Assembly (NCBI RefSeq): GCF_900141895.1
Contig: NZ_FQYT01000005.1
Span: 88,341-152,340, forward strand
From: Parasporobacterium paucivorans DSM 15970
Lineage (GTDB): Bacteria; Bacillota; Clostridia; Lachnospirales; Lachnospiraceae
Length of the DNA stretch: 64,000 nt
Direction of reading: 5' to 3'
Part shown: in pieces, positions 58,392-64,000 of the stretch
How positions within the stretch are numbered: position 1 is the first letter of the stretch
Layout of the letters: every line of letters begins with the position of its first letter
Position numbers and translations under genes: made by a program
The notes under the pieces: generated by a model
Database searches by the model: none
What the model saw: only the letters and a program-made list of their open reading frames with translations
What the model was told of the DNA's origin: nothing

Positions 58392-59053
58392 AAGCAGTAA
58401 TATTTGATATGGATGGGGTGCTGATTGACAGCGAACCCATCCATTTTCAGGCCGTAATTAATGTTCTGGAAAAATACGGACTTTCTATCGACTTCGATTA
58501 CTATAAGAAGTTCATTGGTTCCACAACCTATAACATCTGGGATAATATCAGAAACAGATTCGGACTATCCGAGCCGGTGGAAGAACTTGTCGGCAAGTCA
58601 AATGGCGAAAAAAGAAAAATCCTGGACAAATCAGGTTTTATAAGGATTGAAGGGGCAGCCAGCCTGGTGGAAGAAGTCAAGGCCGGACAGTATCTGGTGG
58701 CGCTGGCATCCTCCTCTCCGTACGATTACATAATTGAAGCCACCACATTTCTTGGAATCCGGCAACTGTTCGACGCAATCGTCAGCGGAGTCGACATCCA
58801 GAGGCCGAAACCGGCGCCGGATATATTTCTGCAGGTGGCTCAGCAATTAAATGTCAATCCAGCCGAATGCCTGGTTATAGAAGACTCTGCAGCAGGCGTA
58901 GCCGCTGCGAAGTCCGCTGGAATGGTCTGCCTGGGGTTTTACAACCCGAGTTCAGGGGATCAGGACCTCTCGTCAGCAGATCAGATCATAGACAGCTTCT
59001 TTGATAAGAATCCCGGTTTTCTGGAAAGAATCTATAACAACAGCAGCCTATAA
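58385..59053 (+). CDS. HAD-family hydrolase, beta-phosphoglucomutase-like
   Basis: A 222-residue HAD protein. FDMDGVLIDSEPIHFQAV is motif I with both catalytic aspartates, LASSSPYDYI motif II and KPAPDIFLQVAQQLNVNPAECLVIEDSAAGVAAAKSAGM motifs III/IV. The C1 cap and the DSEP sequence put it among beta-PGM/phosphatase members; the substrate is not predictable. It starts inside the cyclophilin gene and ends overlapping a minus-strand gene by six bases. Confidence 0.9.
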   Translation: MLKAVIFDMDGVLIDSEPIHFQAVINVLEKYGLSIDFDYYKKFIGSTTYNIWDNIRNRFGLSEPVEELVGKSNGEKRKILDKSGFIRIEGAASLVEEVKAGQYLVALASSSPYDYIIEATTFLGIRQLFDAIVSGVDIQRPKPAPDIFLQVAQQLNVNPAECLVIEDSAAGVAAAKSAGMVCLGFYNPSSGDQDLSSADQIIDSFFDKNPGFLERIYNNSSL

Positions 59054-59611
59054 TCCGCCAATTTCCTCCATTGCTTCCGATTCAAATTCGCTGAATATTT
59101 CAGAGTATTTTGTATCGGGGGCATATTTTTTTGCGTAGGCGTAACCGTCCAGGATTAGGCGGGCATTCAGCATATATTCCCGCATTTCATCCTCGTCGTC
59201 CGGATCAGATGGCATGGAAAGCCATACGTACCGGAGCAGCCTGTCATATACATCCACCTCGGACACATCCTTTTGCAGGTATATGGTCTGGCCGGGATGG
59301 ACAAGGCTCCTGGTATAATCGGCGGCCGCTTCTCCATAGCCCCCGGCTGCATCGCTATTCCCCGAATTGAGTTCGGGGCAATCCATGCCGATCAGACGGA
59401 CCTTTTTTTCCTGTCCCTCATATTCTACCCAAAGGGTATCCCCGTCCACGACCCGCACGACCGTGGCCTGTTCAAGGGCTCCGTTCACAGAAAGCCTGTC
59501 TTTGAAGCCGTCTCCTACTTTGAAAATAATGGAAACAGTTACAATCAATAAAAACAGCAGGACAAGAAGCGCCCTGCCAATCATTCTAAAAAAACTATTT
59601 ATCTTCAACAT
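59048..59611 (-). CDS. Membrane-anchored thermonuclease (SNase) family protein
   Basis: About 187 residues: N-terminal helix (about 10-28) then an SNase-like OB fold. VVRVVDGDTLWVEYEGQEKKVRLIGMDCPELN contains the catalytic aspartate and arginine, and VSEVDVYDRLLRYVWL the second arginine. It is a Ca2+-dependent nuclease in the family, here exported. ATG 59611 has GAGG six bases upstream, within the overlapping end of the AI-2E gene; a longer frame from 59668 is basic but lacks a site. Confidence 0.88.
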   Translation of the reverse strand: MLKINSFFRMIGRALLVLLFLLIVTVSIIFKVGDGFKDRLSVNGALEQATVVRVVDGDTLWVEYEGQEKKVRLIGMDCPELNSGNSDAAGGYGEAAADYTRSLVHPGQTIYLQKDVSEVDVYDRLLRYVWLSMPSDPDDEDEMREYMLNARLILDGYAYAKKYAPDTKYSEIFSEFESEAMEEIGGL

Positions 59612-60854
59612 CTTGCGCCTCGTTTTCACTTTCTGTATTTTTCTCCGGCTCATCCTGCGTTTCGTCATTCAGGCTTTGCAGATACTCCTGTTCCAGATGA
59701 GTTGAATACCAGACGGAAATAAGCTTTTTAACAGAAGCGACAATAGGCACGGCAATCAGCATTCCGATAAGACCTCCCTGACTTCCGCCGATAATGATGG
59801 CAACCATGATGAACAGGGGATGCAGCCCCACGTTGTAGCCTACGACTTTTGGCTGGAAAATATTGCTGTCCAGCTGCTGTACGATAATCATAACCACAAT
59901 GGCCCAGAACATCTGCCAGAAACCGCCTTCCAGAAGGCCCAGGATTGCAGCCAGTATGGTGCCGACAATGGGGCCGACATAAGGCACCAGGTTAAATATT
60001 CCGGAAATGATGCCGATCAAAATGGCGTAATCCACTCCTACGATCAAAAGGGCGATAGTGCTCAGAACAGCCACTATCAGGGCTTCAATCAGCTGCCCCC
60101 GGATGTAGCTGGAAAAGGTTTCATCAATTACCTCAAGGGCAAACTGGGTTTTCTTGCCCAGCTTTGAGTTCCTGAAAATGAAGAAGAAAAATCTTTTCCA
60201 AAGCCTCATGAAATATTCCGTGTCGTAAAGAAGGTATATGCTGAGGAAAAAAGCCACAATCAGGGAGAATACGCTGCTGCCGATTTCCAGCATGGAGGCG
60301 AAAAAGGAATTCAGCAGCTGGATCAGAAAATTCTGGATCCAAACGATTCCATCGGATATGTACCCCTCGATGTTGTCGAAAAAGGGCAGGTTCAGTCCGG
60401 AAAGCTGCTCTATAAGTTTTTCCTGGGAAAAGCTATTTGATGAAAAATAGGAGACAATGTAATTAAACACCTTAGAAAGAGAGGTATTGCTGGAAATCTG
60501 TCCGCCAATCATGAAGTATATTCCGAGCATGAGTCCGGCGATGGCGCCAAGGACAATCAGGTAACAGATAATGACGCTGAGCATCCGCCTCTTCTTCAGG
60601 CTTTTTATGAAGCGCTGCTTTCTGCCGCCTAAAAGCTTTTCGATGAATCGGGCCGGCGGGCAGAGGATATACGCGATGATAAGACCGAATATCAGAGGCC
60701 GTAAAAGCCGGAATAGTTCGGAAGTTAATGTGAGTATGAAAGTATATATTTCCGGAATGGAATTGATAATGATCATAGCCAGATAAATAACTACAACCGT
60801 AGCAATCACGTACAGGCAGACTTTCAGATATTTCTTGTCAAATTTGGGTTTCAC
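59595..60854 (-). CDS. AI-2E family transporter
   Basis: A 419-residue protein with about eight helices; RPLIFGLIIAYILCPPARFIEK at the start, VDYAILIGIISGIFNLVPYVGPIVGTILA as the core signature, and QQLDSNIFQPKVVGYNVGLHPLFIMVAIIIGG near the end. The acidic tail (about 390-419) is disordered. The family is named for autoinducer-2 export, but many members carry out other transport, including Na+/H+ exchange. The start is GTG, eight bases after GAGGT. Confidence 0.9.
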   Translation of the reverse strand: MKPKFDKKYLKVCLYVIATVVVIYLAMIIINSIPEIYTFILTLTSELFRLLRPLIFGLIIAYILCPPARFIEKLLGGRKQRFIKSLKKRRMLSVIICYLIVLGAIAGLMLGIYFMIGGQISSNTSLSKVFNYIVSYFSSNSFSQEKLIEQLSGLNLPFFDNIEGYISDGIVWIQNFLIQLLNSFFASMLEIGSSVFSLIVAFFLSIYLLYDTEYFMRLWKRFFFFIFRNSKLGKKTQFALEVIDETFSSYIRGQLIEALIVAVLSTIALLIVGVDYAILIGIISGIFNLVPYVGPIVGTILAAILGLLEGGFWQMFWAIVVMIIVQQLDSNIFQPKVVGYNVGLHPLFIMVAIIIGGSQGGLIGMLIAVPIVASVKKLISVWYSTHLEQEYLQSLNDETQDEPEKNTESENEAQDVEDK

Positions 60855-60885
60855 GTCATTTTACCTCGTTTTTTAGCTTTAGGCT

Positions 60886-60914
60886 ATTATATCACACAGG
60901 AATATCCCACGCAA
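60886..60914 (-). promoter_or_regulatory. Promoter of the AI-2E/nuclease pair
   Basis: On the minus strand TTGCGT (complement of 60909-60914), 17 bases, TATAAT (complement of 60886-60891) preceded by TGA. Confidence 0.6.
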
Positions 60915-60929
60915 TAAAGTAAAAAGTGC

Positions 60930-60958
60930 TTGATAAACTCAAAATGTGGGGGTACAAT
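60930..60958 (+). promoter_or_regulatory. Promoter of the peptide-type ABC importer
   Basis: TTGATA (60930-60935), exactly 17 bases, TACAAT (60953-60958), 61 bases before the binding-protein start. Confidence 0.7.
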
Positions 60959-61019
60959 AAGGCGTACCATTTTTTACAATTAAATATTGATGGATCATTA
61001 TCCAAGAAGAGAGGAAATT

Positions 61020-62552
61020 ATGAAAAAAAGAATGAAACAGATTCTTTTGGGAATCATGACTTTAACTCTGATGACTGCACTTAGCGCTTGCCAGGGCGGG
61101 ACATCGGACGAAACTTCAAGCGGAGATGAAACATCAGGAACTTCAGGGAACAGCGTTGTCGTAGGGATAACGCAGGATCTTGACAGTCTTGACCCGCACA
61201 AAGCAGCGTACGCAGGAACTAGGGAAGTTTTATTTAATTTATTTGAAGGGCTTGTAAAAGCCAACTCAAATGGAGACTTAGTTCCGGCTGTAGCCAGCGA
61301 TTATACGATTTCTGAGGATGCAAAGACCTATACATTTACTCTCAGAGACGGAATCACCTTCCATGACGGAAGTCCGGTTACAGTAGGGGATATTAAATAT
61401 TCTATCGAACGTTATGCTGGCATTCAGGGTGAAGAGTCAGCTTTTTCTAATCTGGAAGAAGTTGTAGTGATTGATGATTCAACTGTTGAAGTACATTTAA
61501 AAGAAGGGAATTCAGAGTTCCTTTCAGAACTGACATGCGCCATCCTTCCGGAGGCGAACGACGCTCAGGCGGCAACCAATCCAATAGGAACGGGACCATT
61601 TAAATTTGTGTCCTTTACGGCAGGCCAGAACCTGATTGTGGAGAAATACGATGGATACTGGAATGCGGGCTATCCAAAACTGGACGGGGTTGAATTTAAA
61701 ATTGTGACCGATACCGATACCGCTCTTATGGAGCTCAATGCCGGAACCATCGACATCTACCAGTATCTGACAGCAGATCAGGCAAAATCTCTTTCCTCGG
61801 ACTTCAATGTCCTGGAAGGCAGTGTGAATTACGTGCAGGGCATGTTCCTGAATAATGCGGTCAAGCCATTTGATGACGTGCGCGTAAGGCAGGCTTTGTA
61901 TTATGCTATAGACAGGGACCTGATCAACCAGTTTCTCTTTGACGGCAAGAGCCATATCATCGGCACGAATATGATTCCGGCCTTCAAAAAATATTATAAT
62001 GCGTCTACGGAAACAACTTACAGTAAAAATATCGAAAAGGCTAAAGCACTTTTGGCTGAGGCTGGATATCCAGACGGATTCACCTTCACGATAACCGTTC
62101 CAAACAATTATGCTCCTCACGAGGGGACTGCCCAGATTATCCAGCAGTCACTGGCGGAGATTGGTGTAACTGCAAAAATCGAGCTCGTGGAATTCACCAC
62201 CTGGTACAGCGAGGTATATACAAACAGAAATTATGAGGCAACCGTTGTAGCAGTGGACGGCACACTTTCACCAAGCAGCTGGTTTTCGAAAAATTTAAGT
62301 ACGTCATCAGTGAACTTTACTAACTATAATAATCCTGAATTTGATGAAATCTATCTCCAGGCATTGGCTACTACGGATGACGCAACCAAGGTCGAGCTGT
62401 ACGGAAAGCTCCAAACCATTCTGGCGGAAGATGCAGCATCCATATATGTGCAGGATCCTGCCAACCTGGTTGCCATCAATAAAAAACTGAGCGGATACGA
62501 ATTCTATCCGATTGCCGCACAGGATATGTCCATTGTTTATTACAATGATTAA
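61020..62552 (+). CDS. Peptide/nickel-type ABC transporter substrate-binding lipoprotein
   Basis: About 510 residues of the SBP_bac_5 family. Signal peptide with lipobox LSAC (Cys about 23), a serine/threonine/glycine linker, then GITQDLDSLDPHKAAYAGTREVLFNLFEGLV and YTFTLRDGITFHDGSPVTVGDIKYSIER, RQALYYAIDRDLINQFLFDG and DPANLVAINKKLSGYEFYPI. Ligands in this family are oligopeptides, dipeptides or metal chelates; the ligand here is unknown. GAGAGGAA lies before the ATG. Confidence 0.92.
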   Translation: MKKRMKQILLGIMTLTLMTALSACQGGTSDETSSGDETSGTSGNSVVVGITQDLDSLDPHKAAYAGTREVLFNLFEGLVKANSNGDLVPAVASDYTISEDAKTYTFTLRDGITFHDGSPVTVGDIKYSIERYAGIQGEESAFSNLEEVVVIDDSTVEVHLKEGNSEFLSELTCAILPEANDAQAATNPIGTGPFKFVSFTAGQNLIVEKYDGYWNAGYPKLDGVEFKIVTDTDTALMELNAGTIDIYQYLTADQAKSLSSDFNVLEGSVNYVQGMFLNNAVKPFDDVRVRQALYYAIDRDLINQFLFDGKSHIIGTNMIPAFKKYYNASTETTYSKNIEKAKALLAEAGYPDGFTFTITVPNNYAPHEGTAQIIQQSLAEIGVTAKIELVEFTTWYSEVYTNRNYEATVVAVDGTLSPSSWFSKNLSTSSVNFTNYNNPEFDEIYLQALATTDDATKVELYGKLQTILAEDAASIYVQDPANLVAINKKLSGYEFYPIAAQDMSIVYYND

Positions 62553-62573
62553 TTAGGGAAGGTCGCAGACAAA

Positions 62574-63515
62574 ATGTTGAAGTATATAATCAGAAGAATA
62601 ATTTCCTTGGTTATTTCGTTGATTCTTATTTCAGTCATTACGTTTGCGGCCTTTTCTGTTATTCCGGGAGACGCGGTGCTGGCTAAGCTGGGAACCAACG
62701 CCACTCCGGAAAGGGTAGCTCAATTGCGCACGGAAATGGGACTTGATGACCCTATTCCCGTGCGCTACGTCAATTGGCTGAAGGATGCCCTGCACGGAGA
62801 TTTTGGAGAGTCCACGCAGTATACAGGCAACTCCGTACAGAGTCTTATGGAACAGCGCCTTCCGTTTACCCTGACCCTCTGCCTGATGTCCTTCGCGGTC
62901 ATTCTGGCGTTTTCCATCCCCTTGGGGGTTTTTGCCGCCAGAAAGAAGGACTCCTGGATAAACGGGCTCATTACGGTACTGACTCAGGTGGCTATGGCCA
63001 TCCCTTCCTTTTTCCTCGGTATACTTCTTACCTTTGTGTTCGGAATTGTCTTAAAGGTGTTCCAGCCTGGAAAGTTTGTATCGCCATCCCAGGATTTTAC
63101 AGGTTCTCTGCAGTTTCTTCTGCTTCCTGCTATCGCCACGGCGCTGCCTAAGATAGCTATGACAGTGAAATTCCTGCGGAATTCCATACTGAATGAAATG
63201 AACAAAAATTATGTCCGTACCGCGCGCATAAAGGGAAATACGGAAAGCAGGGTGCTCTACGGCCATGTTCTGAAGAACGCCCTGATACCGGTGGTGACAT
63301 TTCTGGGTCTGGTGCTGGCAGATGTGCTGGCAGGAAACATAATCGTGGAGCAGGTTTTCAATGTTCCGGGACTGGGACGGCTTCTGGTAACCGCTATCTC
63401 CAACAGGGATTTCCCTGTGGTGCAGGCGGTGGTATTGTTTGTCACTGCCTTCGTCATTGTGGTGAATTTTGTGGTTGATATGATGTATAAATTTATAGAT
63501 CCAAGGGTAAAATAA
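62574..63515 (+). CDS. Peptide-type ABC transporter permease (DppB-like)
   Basis: A 313-residue permease. MLKYIIRRIISLVISLILIS opens the DppB/OppB type with the usual RRLxxxIP-like start; RTEMGLDDPIPVRYVNWLKDALHGDFG and the EAA loop KGNTESRVLYGHVLKNALIPVVT are conserved, and NIIVEQVFNVPGLGRLLVTAI near the end. Its stop shares one base with the next gene, the partner permease. Confidence 0.93.
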   Translation: MLKYIIRRIISLVISLILISVITFAAFSVIPGDAVLAKLGTNATPERVAQLRTEMGLDDPIPVRYVNWLKDALHGDFGESTQYTGNSVQSLMEQRLPFTLTLCLMSFAVILAFSIPLGVFAARKKDSWINGLITVLTQVAMAIPSFFLGILLTFVFGIVLKVFQPGKFVSPSQDFTGSLQFLLLPAIATALPKIAMTVKFLRNSILNEMNKNYVRTARIKGNTESRVLYGHVLKNALIPVVTFLGLVLADVLAGNIIVEQVFNVPGLGRLLVTAISNRDFPVVQAVVLFVTAFVIVVNFVVDMMYKFIDPRVK

Positions 63516-63667
63516 TGAAAAAAAGAAATCTGAACCTGATTATCGGATTTGTACTGACCGGGATTGTAATACTCCTGGCCATCATAGGTAATTTCTGGAC
63601 ACCCTACGATCCACTGGGAATGAGCCTTGAGCTGAAAAATATTCCGCCTGGAGGGCAATGTCATTAA
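63515..63667 (+). pseudogene. Truncated DppC-like permease, cut by an IS element
   Basis: Fifty residues remain. The N-terminal helix (about 8-27) and NFWTPYDPLGMSLELKNIPP are normal for DppC/OppC, whose family continues with a GTDxxGRD segment to roughly 280 residues. Here the family sequence ends after KNIPP (63649) and the frame runs through GGQCH to a stop inside the inserted element. The importer is probably inactive in this strain unless another permease gene exists. Downstream genes for the ATPases are not visible. Confidence 0.85.
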
Positions 63668-63683
63668 GTTAAGAATGACGCAT

Positions 63684-63720
63684 GAGTAGAGTATGTAGAA
63701 ATACATACCCTGCTCTTTTT
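63684..63720 (+). terminator. Terminator inside the IS left end
   Basis: GAGTAG and GTATGT (63684-63696) pair with ACATAC and CTGCTC (63703-63715), with one mismatch, followed by a run of T. Terminators here commonly shield a transposase from outside transcription; it will also be polar on the importer operon. Confidence 0.75.
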
Positions 63721-63809
63721 TTATGTAATAAAAACCAAAAAACTCTTGACAAATAATGAGAAAAATGTGGCGAAGCCCTTTGATTATATATTTCAAGGAG
63801 GAAAACCAC

Positions 63810-64000
63810 ATGCGAGACCATATTTCATTTGTAAAACAAACACTTTCTGAATCAATTAAAGAAATGAGTACAGTTCCTTGGCTTTTTGTAAAGAATCCAG
63901 AAAGTGATTTCTCAAGGAAAAGGAAATTGGATTTTGATACATTTTTTCATTTTTTTATTTCTATGGAGGGACGCTCACTAGGAACGGAACTATTAGATCA
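63810..64000 (+). CDS. IS4-family transposase, N-terminal part
   Basis: The first 63 residues are in the window. WLFVKNPESDFSRKRKLDF followed by FFHFFISMEGRSLGTELLDH matches the N-terminal domain pattern of Firmicutes IS4 transposases (F-x-R-x-RKL-x-F, then a hydrophobic run and G-x-S-L-x-x-EL). The DDE catalytic residues lie beyond the window. AAGGAGG is eight bases before the ATG. Confidence 0.85.
   Translation, partial: MRDHISFVKQTLSESIKEMSTVPWLFVKNPESDFSRKRKLDFDTFFHFFISMEGRSLGTELLD

Larger units (their letters stand above)
63650..64000 (+). mobile_element. Left part of an IS4-like insertion sequence
   Basis: From about 63650-63656 the sequence no longer matches the permease family. The element carries a terminator at its edge and a transposase start, and runs past the window. 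Its exact end and target duplication cannot be fixed without the right end. The terminal inverted repeat probably includes GGCAATGTCATTAAG. Confidence 0.75.

Noticed and set aside
60951..60975. GGTAC/GTACC hairpin followed by a T run, terminator-like
   Set aside because: Its 5' arm overlaps the -10 box of the importer promoter, so the full stem would not be transcribed from there, and no upstream plus-strand gene needs it.
1..64000. CRISPR arrays, tRNA or rRNA genes, prophage or plasmid origin
   Set aside because: No regularly spaced repeats, no cloverleaf-type sequence and no phage or replication genes were seen; only one IS-like element at the right edge.

Overview
The window looks like a chromosomal segment of an anaerobic Gram-positive bacterium of class Clostridia. 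The evidence is moderate-to-low GC, heavy use of AGA/AGG/ATA codons, strong GGAGG-type ribosome binding sites with frequent GTG and TTG starts, a rubredoxin, a four-subunit pyruvate:ferredoxin oxidoreductase, a class B sortase, a NadR/NiaR-type NAD repressor, a NiCo (czcD) riboswitch and many lipoboxes without any outer-membrane genes. I cannot name the species. Every position below was read by eye from the sequence; no searches were run.

Layout. 1-149 is the tail of a MetF-like gene. 272-538 is a DUF1905 gene. 632-3159 (minus strand) with 3267-4046 (plus) forms a divergent redox/aromatic-stress island: MarR regulator, DsbA-like thiol oxidoreductase, azoreductase, and an extradiol dioxygenase of the DODA/YgiD type. 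4727-10465 is an operon with a cation diffusion facilitator, a lipocalin, a YfhO-type membrane protein and a secreted PIG-L deacetylase. 10714-15696 carries a DUF347 membrane protein and an ABC-2 system with two permeases, a NEW3-like membrane-anchored protein and a calcium-repeat lipoprotein; a two-component system follows (15820-17875).

18163-26254 is a tight seven-gene operon. It encodes an MGDG-synthase-like glycosyltransferase, an MFS transporter, a DUF2127 protein, a membrane metallophosphoesterase, a VTT/DedA-like protein, a fusion of a catalytically degenerate phosphoesterase domain to a GT4 glycosyltransferase, and a DUF374-like acyltransferase. It looks like an undescribed membrane glycolipid pathway and is the most interesting region. 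A NiCo-class riboswitch with promoter and terminator then controls a P-type ATPase (26257-29019).

29189-37031 holds mixed metabolism: DUF362 ferredoxin protein, rubredoxin, purine nucleoside phosphorylase, TldD/TldE, a small acetyltransferase, thioredoxin, an MBL-fold protein and a split chromate transporter. 37073-40736 is the NAD de novo operon nadA-nadB-nadC-nadR behind a palindromic operator. AzlCD (minus strand), a polar amino acid ABC importer, the porGDAB operon, a LysR regulator and a sortase follow. 49152-55610 is a complete Pho-box-controlled pstSCAB-phoU-phoP-phoR operon. Downstream lie a zinc-ribbon/TPM gene pair, cyclophilin, a HAD hydrolase, a secreted nuclease and an AI-2E transporter (both minus strand), and a peptide-type ABC importer whose second permease gene is cut short by an IS4-like element running off the right edge.

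No tRNA, rRNA or CRISPR array was seen. No gene-free stretch exceeds about 300 bases.
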